From the NCBI GenBank assembly GCA_963666805.2, contig CAXXWR010000007.1:434001-498000 (forward strand): DNA of 64,000 nucleotides. Direction: 5' to 3'. Positions 44,073 to 53,561 of this stretch are shown in pieces. Origin of the DNA: Fusibacter sp963666805. Lineage in GTDB: Bacteria > Bacillota > Clostridia > Peptostreptococcales > Acidaminobacteraceae. Each line of letters begins with the position of its first letter. Positions within the stretch are counted from its first letter, which is position 1. The position numbers were made by a program, and so were the translations under genes. The notes under the pieces are model-generated. The model was not told the DNA's origin. It saw only the letters and a list, made by a program, of their open reading frames with translations, and did no database searches.

Positions 44073-45419
44073 TTAATTAGTCCGATAATAATATAAAACT
44101 CCTAAAGCAAAAACCATAATACATAAGCCAACAAAAAGACTCACATACATAAAATGACAAATAAAACCACCAATAAAAATAATACTTGCACCTATTATTG
44201 CAAAAATAGGACAAATGACACCTTTGAAAATGCCCTCTATTTCATGTTTCTTTTTCATCTTGATAACGCGTACATATAAAATAATATAACATGCATAAGA
44301 AAAAACTACTGCTATCTCACTGATATCCCCACCGTCTAAAAGATTTAATCTCTGACTCATATAATGAATACAATACCATCCCAAAGTCACTAAGAAACTC
44401 AACTGCCAAGACTTTAATGAAAGTGTTTCCATCGCTTGCTTGCCACCATCTCCGTCCGATAAATGAATCATCTTTTTTATGGCTAATGCTTGAGGCATTC
44501 TAATCATGCCAAGGGTCATGCCATTAATAACACCCAATACTGAAATAATAATAAATATCAGGAGGATTTGTGAACCATGGGTTCCCAAAAGCATGCTTCC
44601 CACTTGATTAAGTGCAGCATCACGCGTCGCTATAATATAAGCAGGTCCAAGCAGTCTCGTCATACCATAAAAGAAGGCCACATAAACCCCTAGTACAATT
44701 AAAGGTCCTAAGATTAGAGCCAAAGTCAGATTTTTCTTAGGATTTCTCACTTCATTTCCAATACTGGTTACAACCACCCAACCGTCAAATGAATAAGCCA
44801 TAGGAACCAGTGCTGCTAACCATGACCATCCCACACTTCCCATTGGAGTAACTGCTTGACTCGCTTGTAAAACAGGTTGAGGCCCTTTCCAAAACACACC
44901 TATTACTGCAATGAGAATAAGTGGAATGAGCTTAATGACCATCGCTATAGTCTGAAAATACCCACTATAGCGTGTTGACAATCTATTCGTGATAAAAAAG
45001 AACAATAAACAAAAGAGTCCAATGATCCATTGCTGCTCTAAACTATTGCTTAATCCCAATAACATGGCGATATAAATACCTGCTACCCAAGCTAATACTG
45101 CTATTAACGTTGGAAAATAAACAAAAGTTTGAAACCATCCAAATCCACTTGCCATTTTGGGCGAAACAAATGCCTCAAAATAAGCCACTATCCCACCACT
45201 TTTGTCCGTTCGATTAGCCAGTTCTGTCAAGGTTAGACTCCCAAAAATAATTCCAAATGCGCCAATAAAAAAGACCAAGATGCCTTTTTTCACATCTCCG
45301 CCTGTTGCGTTAAGTATATCATCACTCTTAAAAAAAATACCAGAGCCAATAACAATGCCTATAATCATTGATATCGCAGTCCAAAACCCATACTGCTTAG
45401 AAGATTGCTTTGATGTCAT
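44073..45419 (-). CDS. APC superfamily amino acid permease
   Basis: 448 residues, twelve membrane helices. The opening TAISMIIGIVIGSGIFFKSD is the conserved first helix of amino acid/polyamine transporters, and SFDGWVVVTSIGNEVRNPKK the helix-6 region typical of the LAT-like branch. It is likely an amino acid uptake or exchange carrier; the substrate cannot be read. It is divergent from a MarR gene and has no obvious terminator hairpin. Confidence 0.9.
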   Translation of the reverse strand: MTSKQSSKQYGFWTAISMIIGIVIGSGIFFKSDDILNATGGDVKKGILVFFIGAFGIIFGSLTLTELANRTDKSGGIVAYFEAFVSPKMASGFGWFQTFVYFPTLIAVLAWVAGIYIAMLLGLSNSLEQQWIIGLFCLLFFFITNRLSTRYSGYFQTIAMVIKLIPLILIAVIGVFWKGPQPVLQASQAVTPMGSVGWSWLAALVPMAYSFDGWVVVTSIGNEVRNPKKNLTLALILGPLIVLGVYVAFFYGMTRLLGPAYIIATRDAALNQVGSMLLGTHGSQILLIFIIISVLGVINGMTLGMIRMPQALAIKKMIHLSDGDGGKQAMETLSLKSWQLSFLVTLGWYCIHYMSQRLNLLDGGDISEIAVVFSYACYIILYVRVIKMKKKHEIEGIFKGVICPIFAIIGASIIFIGGFICHFMYVSLFVGLCIMVFALGVLYYYRTN

Positions 45420-45520
45420 TTATATGTTCTCCTTATCTGATTTTTTAATACCCGATATATCATAACATAATATGCTTATGACCACTATAAAGATTCAATA
45501 TATTTCAATGCAAAAAAACA

Positions 45521-45569
45521 TTGACAATCAAAAATAAAAGGACTATGCTTTGTGTATAGTTACTATACA
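45521..45569 (+). promoter_or_regulatory. Promoter of MarR gene with 17-bp palindromic operator
   Basis: TTGACA (45521-45526), 17-bp spacer, TATGCT (45544-45549). TGTATAGTTACTATACA (45553-45569) is a perfect palindrome about one central base and lies right at the start point. A 16/17 match recurs at 46118-46134. Confidence 0.85.
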
Positions 45570-45598
45570 GTATATCAACAGTACTAAAGGAGAATATT

Positions 45599-46066
45599 AT
45601 GCCAGACTCAGGTCGACCACTCGATGAGACAGCTGAAATTATGGAACGCATCATCCATTTGTATATTCAACATGAAAAAAAACCCCGCTATTATGGAACA
45701 GATGACAAACTCACACGAGCTGAAATCCATACGATCAATATGATTGGACAAAACACGGGAATCAATATCACTGATCTTTCACAATTAAGAGGCATTACCA
45801 AGGGTGCTATGTCGCAAATGATTTACCGCCTCGTTAAAAAGGGATATGTCTCCAAAAACGTTTCAGAACAATCCGATAGTGAAGTTGCCTTATCACTGAC
45901 CAAAAAGGGAGAACTCGCTTATGAAGCGCATCTTGCTTTTCACAAGACAAGTCAGCAACCCTTTTTTGATCAACTGAGAAACTTAAGTGATACTGAATAC
46001 ACGCTCATGGTCAATCTCTTAAAATCATTTGAAGAAATGCTAACCAATACCGTTGACGACCACTAA
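45599..46066 (+). CDS. MarR family transcriptional regulator (MATE pump control)
   Basis: 155 residues. The helix-turn-helix is in INITDLSQLRGITKGAMSQM and the wing in LVKKGYVSKNVSEQSDSEVA. The ribosome site is AAAGGAG. It precedes a MATE efflux gene and nearly the same operator stands before both genes, which strongly suggests that this protein represses itself and the pump and is released by a pump substrate. Confidence 0.92.
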   Translation: MPDSGRPLDETAEIMERIIHLYIQHEKKPRYYGTDDKLTRAEIHTINMIGQNTGINITDLSQLRGITKGAMSQMIYRLVKKGYVSKNVSEQSDSEVALSLTKKGELAYEAHLAFHKTSQQPFFDQLRNLSDTEYTLMVNLLKSFEEMLTNTVDDH

Positions 46067-46079
46067 GCCTTTACAATAT

Positions 46080-46109
46080 TAAGAGGGCACATCTTGTGCT
46101 CTCTTTTTA
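46080..46109 (+). terminator. Terminator between MarR and MATE genes
   Basis: AGAGGGCACA pairs with TGTGCTCTCT, followed by TTTT. It makes the two genes separate units. Confidence 0.8.
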
Positions 46110-46117
46110 ACCCCTTG

Positions 46118-46134
46118 TGTTTAGTTACTATACA
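46118..46134 (+). promoter_or_regulatory. Second copy of the MarR operator, upstream of the MATE gene
   Basis: TGTTTAGTTACTATACA matches the operator at 45553-45569 in 16 of 17 positions. Further TTTAGTA/TATACT-like half-sites follow to about 46165, in the likely MATE promoter. Confidence 0.75.
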
Positions 46135-46235
46135 TTTTAGTAAATATACACTTTAGTATATATACTGTATCTCTTATTAACACCTTGATGCAAAATACTG
46201 TGCATCAAGATTTAAATGAAGAAAGAAGGACAATC

Positions 46236-47618
46236 ATGACTATTCAATCCAAACGCCTCTATTTACTTAGAGAAGAAAAACTTTCAAAAGCCTTATTAAA
46301 ACTTGGTATACCAACGATGATTGGTATGATGGTTTCAGCTCTTTATAACCTTGTAGATGCTTTCTTTGTAGGTCGTTTAGGTCAATCCCAAATGGCTGCA
46401 GTCTCTATCGTTTACCCCGTTAGCCTTTTCATTTTAGGCCTCGGATTACTCTTTGGTTCAGGTGCCGCTTCAATCCTCTCAAGACTCCTCGGCCAAAACA
46501 AAACTGATCAAGCCTCAAAATGTGCTTCTACAGCTCTCTTTACTAGCTTAGGCATTGGATGGCTACTCATTCTATTGATGGTTATTTTCATAAAACCTTT
46601 GCTCTTTATGCTTGGTTCAACCCAAAGCACCTATCCTTATGCTCACCGCTATGGTATTCTCTTTATTGTGAGTTTAGCTTTTAATATTTTTACCATTACT
46701 GTTAATAATCTGATTGTCTCTGAAGGGGCCTCTACGGTAAGTATGACTGCGCTTTTAGCTGGCGGGATTGTCAACATTATTTTAGATCCTATCTTTATAT
46801 TCATTTTCCATATGGGTATCATGGGTGCAGCTATCGCAACCCTGATTTCGCGACTGATTTCAACCATCATTTACATTCATTACTTTATGAGTGGTCAAAG
46901 CCAATTCAAGATATGTTTCAAAAACTTTTCCCCTTCTATGTCTTACTATATCGAACTCATTAAAATCGGAACCCCTATGCTCGTTTTTCAAATTTTGACC
47001 AGCTTATCTCTCAGTTTGACCAATTTATCGGCTAGCGCTTATGGTGATGCAACTTTAGCGGCTTTAGGCATTATGACACGTATTATGTCCTTGTTTTCTA
47101 TGGCACTTTTTGGATTTATGAAAGGTTATCAACCACTCGTAGGCTACAATTATGGTCGACAAAACATGGAGCGTGTTCATCAAGCAACACGCCTTGCTGT
47201 CATCTGGTCAACTGGATTCTGCCTAATAATCTCATTTACTTTATTGGCCTTTTCTTCACCTATTATTAATGCTTTTTCAAATCACTCCCCTGCTGTTCTG
47301 AGCGTAGGTAAATGGGCCTTAATGCTCAATGCAATCACTTTTATCGGTCTAGGTTTCTCTGCAGTGTATTCTTCGTACTTTATGGCACTGGGTAAAGCAA
47401 AACAAGCAGGCTTAATCAGTATTGGTCGACAAGGCATTTTTTTCATCCCCATCATTTTAATTTCAAGCCATGTCTGGGGGCTCAATGGCATTATAGCCTC
47501 ACAACCTCTATCTGACATTTTTTCGATTATAATGGTTCTCTTTCTCATTTATAAAAATAAAAAAGAGCAAGAATCACTTACGCCTCTTAAGGCAATAAAT
47601 GAATCAAGCCCCTCTTAA
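46236..47618 (+). CDS. MATE family multidrug efflux protein
   Basis: 460 residues, twelve membrane helices in two MatE halves. MVSALYNLVDAFFVGRLGQS and the GSGAASILSRLLGQNK loop are characteristic of the NorM/MepA-like branch. It exports cationic drugs or metabolites using a Na+ or H+ gradient. The start at 46236 follows AGAAGGAC; an ATG at 46185 is upstream of that site. It is probably controlled by the MarR protein encoded before it. Confidence 0.93.
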   Translation: MTIQSKRLYLLREEKLSKALLKLGIPTMIGMMVSALYNLVDAFFVGRLGQSQMAAVSIVYPVSLFILGLGLLFGSGAASILSRLLGQNKTDQASKCASTALFTSLGIGWLLILLMVIFIKPLLFMLGSTQSTYPYAHRYGILFIVSLAFNIFTITVNNLIVSEGASTVSMTALLAGGIVNIILDPIFIFIFHMGIMGAAIATLISRLISTIIYIHYFMSGQSQFKICFKNFSPSMSYYIELIKIGTPMLVFQILTSLSLSLTNLSASAYGDATLAALGIMTRIMSLFSMALFGFMKGYQPLVGYNYGRQNMERVHQATRLAVIWSTGFCLIISFTLLAFSSPIINAFSNHSPAVLSVGKWALMLNAITFIGLGFSAVYSSYFMALGKAKQAGLISIGRQGIFFIPIILISSHVWGLNGIIASQPLSDIFSIIMVLFLIYKNKKEQESLTPLKAINESSPS

Positions 47619-47637
47619 TGGGCTTTTAGCCAATTAA

Positions 47638-47689
47638 AAAAGGCGCTGCCGCTCAACTCATTTCTTAGTTTTGCAACAGCACCTTTTCA
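47638..47689. terminator. Terminator between MATE and secreted hydrolase genes
   Basis: AAAAGGCGCTG pairs (one G-T) with CAGCACCTTTT across a long loop, between convergent genes. Confidence 0.7.
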
Positions 47690-47694
47690 AAATT

Positions 47695-49989
47695 TTAGTG
47701 CCAATATTCTGTATCTACAATTAGCCATTCATCAGGATTTCTTGATGGATAAGTCTCACTATAGTTTTCAACACGCTCTAACATTCTGATATAAGCCTCT
47801 GCACCATGGAAAGTAGCATCAATATCAATGCGATCCGGTCTTGATTCAAATATCTTAATTAAATCAGGTACTAAACCATAATGGGCAACCCCTCGATCAC
47901 CATTAATATCAAAGACGCGGTCCCCTGTTTGTTGCCTATCAAAGCCCACTGAAGTAACTTCTGAACTATAAACGCCTTCATATAGAGCACCGAAACTGCC
48001 ATCATCATAATTGACCGGTTCATAGACACCCTGAACATTATCAAAATTAGGTAGCATGCAAGCACCGTTGACATCACTCCCATAAGGTATCCCAACAATC
48101 ATATCATCACTTGAATCACTATTGGTATTGTACCATGTTGTTGGTACTTCATAAGGCCCACCGTATTGCTGATATCTCGGATTATCAAGTGTACCAACCT
48201 TAGGGACACCATCACTGCTAAGTTCAACCATGTATTCAAGATAATCAGAAACACATTTTTGATGTTCATCTAAAGTTTCCCACAACATTGGTGATATAAT
48301 GCCTCCTAGCTGCATCACTTTAATCATTCTTGGGATATCCATTTGTTCCCACGCTTCCGCTTCTGGTTCAAACATATCTAATATACGTGTGTGTGAAGCA
48401 ATAATTCCAGGATATTTTTCTTCCCATAAAATATCAAGTGTTGCATTAAAGGTCTTATCACTCATATGGTCCACTTCAATAATATATTTTTTATCAATGA
48501 GTTTGTGAATGAGCCATTCACCTGTTTGAGTTAAGCCTTCCACATTACCATGTCCTTGCGCCTCTTCTGGGAGGTCCGCTTTAGGTTGTCTATAGAAAAC
48601 ACGTGGATTAGAACTGACTTCCGCCTGGTAGAAATCTCCTCTATTAAGATAATTCATAATACTAAAAAGTTCACCTTGGTATAACTGACATCCTCCAAAA
48701 CCATTATTAAGCGCATGTACTGGAAAAACACTTCTGATTCCCTGTGCATAGTACATATCCAATTGGTTCTCTATATTTTGAAGGGCTTGGTCACATTCAT
48801 CTTTTGAAATTTCACCCGCTTCATAAGCCCCAATATAATCGCGATCAGCACCATAGACCGTATCGAATTCAAAAGATAAGAAAACAGCCATCTTCCCTTC
48901 GCTAATCACTTGTCTTGCTTGAGCTGGGCTGGTAACAATTCTAAACCAACCTTGACCTGGCCCTCCGCATTGAGCGTCAATATAGTCTTGCATGGCATAA
49001 ACATTTTCAATTTGAAGATCTGCAACTGTCATATCATCTACAGGCCCATTTTTATAAGGTGGAAGGGCATTTTTAATCGCTCCAAGGGTTGCATTGTTCA
49101 CACATTGCTGTACAAATACCCTTTGACCTGCAAGCCATGATCGTTCTACCCATTTATAATAGGTTTGTTGGTGATCCGTTGAATAAGAGGTTGGCCAATA
49201 ATCAAATGAAGGATAGCCACTGGTATTGTGAGTCGTTGCACCATCTACCAATTGTCCCCATAAATCAAAGCTCCCGTTTATCCCGTGAATATCTGTACAC
49301 GCTTTAAGTGCTTCTGTAATCCCCAATGGATTAAAGGTTTCTCCCACAAAAGTAGATTGCCCCGATCCTAAAAAGTGGTTGAGATGGGCATGTGTATCAG
49401 CATAACCGATAATCATGTCACCTACCTGAGGTCTTGCCAATGCATTTTCTGAAGCAACAGGCTGACCTGAAGCATCAGTTATATTCACGTTGGTTGTTGC
49501 TTCTGGAAAGGGATTATCGCCTTCTGTTTCTTCAAAAACAAAAAGACAAGATTCATCTACACTGTCTCTAAAAACAAGCGACGTTCCAGAAATACTCACA
49601 TAAGCATGGCGCGTTACTGAGTAAAGACTCATCGAGCCATCAGCTTGCGGCTCTATTTGCCACTGTATAGAATTCTGCCTATCTGTATTTCGAATAATCG
49701 CCCCAAAAAAGTTAATATTAAGCCATTTACTATCACTATCATAGAGAATATAAGTGCCTAATCCAGAAGGTTTTAAATAAAAAACCATGGCGTCCTCAGG
49801 CCCTTCTGCCTGTGCCTCATAACCTGCATTATTCCCCAAAAGATACTGACCATTATAGACTGACTTAATTTTATAATACTGATTGGCAAGTGAATAAGGA
49901 TTGCTTTCTCCATAAACAACTTGAGACAACAGCATTATCAGGATTAGAAAACATGCTAATCCTTTTTTTAAATACGATTTCTGTTTCAT
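47695..49989 (-). CDS. Secreted amidohydrolase/M19-like protein with N-terminal beta-trefoil-like domain
   Basis: 764 residues. Signal peptide (ending QVVYG) followed by a domain (about 35-160) of repeated strands with YYKIKSVYNGQYLLGNNAGY and YILYDSDSKWLNI, resembling fascin/ricin-type beta-trefoils. From about residue 190 a hydrolase domain: DTHAHLN (metal-binding HxH near 200), DHMSDKTFNATLDIL and GIIASHTRI, similar to membrane dipeptidase (M19)-like amidohydrolases, which cut dipeptides or other amides with two zinc ions. It is far longer than a classic M19 enzyme (about 400). The start at 49989 follows GGGGGAAG. The substrate is unknown. Confidence 0.65.
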   Translation of the reverse strand: MKQKSYLKKGLACFLILIMLLSQVVYGESNPYSLANQYYKIKSVYNGQYLLGNNAGYEAQAEGPEDAMVFYLKPSGLGTYILYDSDSKWLNINFFGAIIRNTDRQNSIQWQIEPQADGSMSLYSVTRHAYVSISGTSLVFRDSVDESCLFVFEETEGDNPFPEATTNVNITDASGQPVASENALARPQVGDMIIGYADTHAHLNHFLGSGQSTFVGETFNPLGITEALKACTDIHGINGSFDLWGQLVDGATTHNTSGYPSFDYWPTSYSTDHQQTYYKWVERSWLAGQRVFVQQCVNNATLGAIKNALPPYKNGPVDDMTVADLQIENVYAMQDYIDAQCGGPGQGWFRIVTSPAQARQVISEGKMAVFLSFEFDTVYGADRDYIGAYEAGEISKDECDQALQNIENQLDMYYAQGIRSVFPVHALNNGFGGCQLYQGELFSIMNYLNRGDFYQAEVSSNPRVFYRQPKADLPEEAQGHGNVEGLTQTGEWLIHKLIDKKYIIEVDHMSDKTFNATLDILWEEKYPGIIASHTRILDMFEPEAEAWEQMDIPRMIKVMQLGGIISPMLWETLDEHQKCVSDYLEYMVELSSDGVPKVGTLDNPRYQQYGGPYEVPTTWYNTNSDSSDDMIVGIPYGSDVNGACMLPNFDNVQGVYEPVNYDDGSFGALYEGVYSSEVTSVGFDRQQTGDRVFDINGDRGVAHYGLVPDLIKIFESRPDRIDIDATFHGAEAYIRMLERVENYSETYPSRNPDEWLIVDTEYWH

Positions 49990-50132
49990 TAATTCTTCCC
50001 CCTTCAAAAAAAAATGACTGAATCGCTTATAACACCCTCTGTGTCAAAAGATTCAATCATTATTATATCCATTCTTGAATTATCAGAATATTAATTTTTC
50101 CTGTTTTATATCCAATTTTCTTGAAATCTACT

Positions 50133-50813
50133 TTACCAATAAGTATTGGTTAATGCTTTTAAGTCATCAATTTTTTCAAGTACAATAGTCTTACCTTCAA
50201 AGGAAATAAGCCCTTTCTCACGTAAATAGCCCATCGTACTGGTCACCGTTGGTCGACTTAAACCCAAATTATTGGCAAGTTTTTCATGGGTATATTGGTG
50301 GACAAGGCGCGTCCGCTCTTGAAGGTCATACCCTGATTCCACTGAACCAATTCTCAAAAGTGCACTGGCTAAAATACCAATCGAGTCATTAAATCTAGCA
50401 TCTGCAAGTTGCATCATCAAAAGTCTATACTTTCGAATCACTGAATGTAAAAACAATCGATAGATCTCTGGATTTTTAGCAAGCTCGCTTTCTAGTCGTT
50501 CTCTTGAAATAACACTTACAGTTGACTTTTTCATGACATGTGTAATTTCACATGTTCTCGCCCCTTCAAAAAAATCCATTTCTCCAAAAATCGTTCCTCT
50601 ATTCAGTCTAAAAAAAGACCGCTCACTTCCATTGGCACTAAACAGACCTTGACGACATTCTCCTTCTAATACAATGTAAATATGATCTGAATCAAACGGA
50701 TCAATTAAGGTGTTTTTATTAAAGTGTTTAATCACCCCTTTTGATGCAAGCTCTTCAGCAAAATAAGTAGTCATTTTATCTTGATTGATCGGATCAAACA
50801 ATTCTCTATACAC
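50133..50813 (-). CDS. Crp/Fnr family transcriptional regulator
   Basis: 226 residues: an N-terminal cyclic-nucleotide-binding fold (about 20-140, IYIVLEGECRQGLF and GTIFGEMDFFEGARTCEIT) and a C-terminal winged helix (YTHEKLANNLGLSRPTVTST). No CxxC cluster is seen, so it is not an FNR-type oxygen sensor; the effector is unknown. It lies just upstream of the secreted hydrolase on the same strand, separated by a 143-bp gap. Confidence 0.9.
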   Translation of the reverse strand: MYRELFDPINQDKMTTYFAEELASKGVIKHFNKNTLIDPFDSDHIYIVLEGECRQGLFSANGSERSFFRLNRGTIFGEMDFFEGARTCEITHVMKKSTVSVISRERLESELAKNPEIYRLFLHSVIRKYRLLMMQLADARFNDSIGILASALLRIGSVESGYDLQERTRLVHQYTHEKLANNLGLSRPTVTSTMGYLREKGLISFEGKTIVLEKIDDLKALTNTYW

Positions 50814-50932
50814 GATGATTCACCCCTCCATTTAATTTTTAATATCATACCACACCTAACAAGCGATTGCCTAACTAAAATAGGCTAAACAACTGTTTTT
50901 TTAATAACCCTTTGATTATTTAAAATCTTGGC

Positions 50933-51574
50933 TTAACAAATACTCCCCTCTGATTTTACAAGATCTTGGTCTACTGATACGGCAACCCTAATCGCTTCTT
51001 CAAGCGCATCACTCATGCTTTGTAAACTCATTGATGGCATATTGGGTTTATCAGTTACTTGTTCTTCACTAAATGGAACATGGATAAATCCACCTTTCAT
51101 ATGAGGATAATCTTGAGCCAATAAATGAAGCAACCCATACATGATATGGTTACATACATAAGTGCCTGCTGAGTTAGAAACCATCGCTGGTATCCCTTTG
51201 GCACGAATCGCTTCTGTAATGGCTTTAATGGGCAAACTGCTAAAATAAGCATTCGGTCCTTCTTCAGCAATTGCTGTATCAATGGGTTGTTGGCCTTTAT
51301 TGTCTGGAATGCGTGCATCATCTACATTAATAGCGACACGTTCAAGACTTATACTGGCTCTGCCACCTGCCTGCCCAACACAAATCACGACCTTAGGTTG
51401 ATGTGCTTCAACCAACTGTTTCAATGTTTCAACCGAATCATAAAAAGCAGTGGGCACTTCTGCCTTGATAACTTCAATGCCCTCTATTGTATCTGGCAAT
51501 CCTTTAACCGCTTCATAAGCTGGATTTGTTTTTTCTCCTCCAAAAGGTGTAAAACCTGTTATCAATACTTTCAT
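50933..51574 (-). CDS. pcp: Pyroglutamyl-peptidase I (C15)
   Basis: 213 residues. It starts MKVLITGFTPFGGEKTNPA; the catalytic Cys and His lie in NSAGTYVCNHIMYGLLH (Cys followed by His), and VGQAGGRASISLERVAIN carries the conserved Glu region. It removes N-terminal pyroglutamate (5-oxoproline) from peptides in the cytoplasm. The start at 51574 has AGAAAGGA six bases ahead. It is downstream of the DUF969/DUF979 membrane pair, a linkage seen in other Firmicutes that suggests uptake of pyroglutamate or its peptides. Confidence 0.95.
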   Translation of the reverse strand: MKVLITGFTPFGGEKTNPAYEAVKGLPDTIEGIEVIKAEVPTAFYDSVETLKQLVEAHQPKVVICVGQAGGRASISLERVAINVDDARIPDNKGQQPIDTAIAEEGPNAYFSSLPIKAITEAIRAKGIPAMVSNSAGTYVCNHIMYGLLHLLAQDYPHMKGGFIHVPFSEEQVTDKPNMPSMSLQSMSDALEEAIRVAVSVDQDLVKSEGSIC

Positions 51575-51716
51575 TGTCATTCCTTTCTATAAATCATACG
51601 ATAAATCATACGATTTACACACTATTTTCTACTATTTTACCAAATGATTGGCAACTTGGCGTCTCTTTTATAAAAGCGACCATGAAATACATCCTTAGCT
51701 TGATTTTGAGCCTCCA

Positions 51717-52634
51717 TTAAAAAGCTAAGAAATACATTAAAATAACATGAGTCACCCATAAGGCAATAGCAATAGGCGCTTGAGCAATAATCACGCGATT
51801 AGGATTTTTAGTTTCTAAGACAGCAGCAGGTACAATATTAAAATTCGCTGCCATAGGGGTTAAAAGTGTTCCACAGTAGCCTGCAGTCAATGCAAGTGCA
51901 CCTGCAATAGCTGGGTTAGCTCCCATGCCAATGACAAAAGGTACACCAATCCCTGCTGTTATAACGGCAAAAGCAGCAAATGCATTCCCCATAATCATTG
52001 TGAAAATGGTCATTCCTGCACAATAGGCAATGACTGCAATCAGCCGACTTTCATCTGAAATAACGCCACTGATTCCTCCAGAAATAACCTCACCAACACC
52101 TGCTGATGTAAATAGGGCACCAAGGGCTGCTAATAATTGCGGTAAAATACTTGAAGGACCTACTTGTTGAAGCAAACGACTCCCATCATAACTCAATTCT
52201 TTAATAGGTGCTTTAGTGAAAATAAGCCCTAAGACCGTTGCAACGAGTGCAGCAACCCCTAAGCCAACCAAAGCTCCTAACGCTGGAATACATTGAGCAA
52301 CCAAGAAAGCAACAATCCCAATAGCGACTGCTGGAATGAACAATTTATTGCCTATCTTCTTGGCTTTTTCTATTCTAAACGATTCTTCTGAATTGGTCTG
52401 TGAACCGTAAGATACTTTTTTAGTGGCTGATAAAATAGCCATAATAATTAATATAATACCAGAGATATAGCCTGGAAGAACCTTTCCAAAAATAAAAATA
52501 ATCCCTACTAGAGTCCAAAATAAAGCCGTTATTTTACCCGATGGATGTTTATCATCCCGCAGTGCATGCAATGCTGTAATAATCGCTACACCTCCACATA
52601 GAACATACATGATTTCAAGTAATGTATCTTTCAT
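51717..52634 (-). CDS. DUF979 family membrane protein
   Basis: 305 residues, about nine membrane helices; LTAGYCGTLLTPMAANFNIV and VIMGNAFAAFAVITAGIGVP are the family's most conserved parts. It starts two bases after the DUF969 gene ends. The two probably form one transporter, with a pyroglutamate- or peptide-related substrate suggested by the pcp gene downstream. A 136-bp gap with a duplicated ATAAATCATACG separates it from pcp. Confidence 0.85.
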   Translation of the reverse strand: MKDTLLEIMYVLCGGVAIITALHALRDDKHPSGKITALFWTLVGIIFIFGKVLPGYISGIILIIMAILSATKKVSYGSQTNSEESFRIEKAKKIGNKLFIPAVAIGIVAFLVAQCIPALGALVGLGVAALVATVLGLIFTKAPIKELSYDGSRLLQQVGPSSILPQLLAALGALFTSAGVGEVISGGISGVISDESRLIAVIAYCAGMTIFTMIMGNAFAAFAVITAGIGVPFVIGMGANPAIAGALALTAGYCGTLLTPMAANFNIVPAAVLETKNPNRVIIAQAPIAIALWVTHVILMYFLAF

Positions 52635-52636
52635 GC

Positions 52637-53323
52637 CTATTCTCCTTTCTTGGGTGCTGTGACCCCTGATTTATTTGCAATTTTAAGATCTAATAAATGA
52701 TAATAAATAAAAGTGTATACAAAGGCAATAAGGGCTATTGGAATAGATGCTTTAGCAACATCGAGTGGATTAACAGCTGTCCCTAATTCCTCTAATGTTC
52801 CAACAATCAATAAAACCCCTGCTGATGCAACAAAAAGATTTTGACCAAAGAAGTTACCAAAGTTCTCTGATGCCGCTGCATAACCTTTGATAATTTCTTC
52901 GTCGTGTGCGTCAATAAGCGGTTGTGATTTTTCAGCTGCCCCATATGCCATAGGGTTAATGAGTGGTCTAATAAATTGAACATGTCCACCCAATCTTACT
53001 GAAAGAGCACCTGCAATCAATCTAATGAGTGTATAGAGTGATAAAACTTTTCCTGCTGTTACTTTTTTCATAGAACCGATTAAGTCAGCCGCTTGTTCTC
53101 TGAGACCATAACGCTCTAAAATCCCTATGACTGGTAATGTCAATAAAAATAGGGACATATAGCGTGTGTTCACAAATGAATCTCCAATCACCGTCACTAT
53201 TTGTATAATATCCAATCCCCCAACTAAACCTGTAACAATCCCTGCAGTGACAACAACTGCAAGCGTGTCATACTTACGTATAAAACCAACAATAATGATT
53301 AAAATGCCGATTAATTTGATCAT
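52637..53323 (-). CDS. DUF969 family membrane protein
   Basis: 228 residues, about six membrane helices. RLGGHVQFIRPLINPMAYGA and the KGYAAASENFGNFFGQNLF loop fit DUF969. It is the first gene of the DUF969-DUF979-pcp unit. No biochemical role is established; it likely forms a permease with its neighbour. Confidence 0.85.
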   Translation of the reverse strand: MIKLIGILIIIVGFIRKYDTLAVVVTAGIVTGLVGGLDIIQIVTVIGDSFVNTRYMSLFLLTLPVIGILERYGLREQAADLIGSMKKVTAGKVLSLYTLIRLIAGALSVRLGGHVQFIRPLINPMAYGAAEKSQPLIDAHDEEIIKGYAAASENFGNFFGQNLFVASAGVLLIVGTLEELGTAVNPLDVAKASIPIALIAFVYTFIYYHLLDLKIANKSGVTAPKKGE

Positions 53324-53493
53324 ACGTTCTCCTCCTTCATTTTAGGTTAGTCCTACTTTATTGCATTTTCGTAAAAAAGTCTGTCGTGTTTTTTTGATTT
53401 ATCAGTCAATTCATGCTTTCATATTGTTGATAGATGACAATTATATTGATTATTTCAACCTTAATAAGTCATCGTGAGTCTCTTTTTATAGTA

Positions 53494-53545
53494 AAAAACG
53501 CCTTACCTTACGCAATAAAATCGAAAGGCAAAGCGTTTATATAAA
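53494..53545 (-). terminator. Terminator of the alanine/glycine symporter gene
   Basis: On the minus strand AACGC...CCTT pairs with AAGG...GCGTT, followed by TTTT. Confidence 0.75.
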
Positions 53546-53561
53546 ACCCTCTATCTATTAT

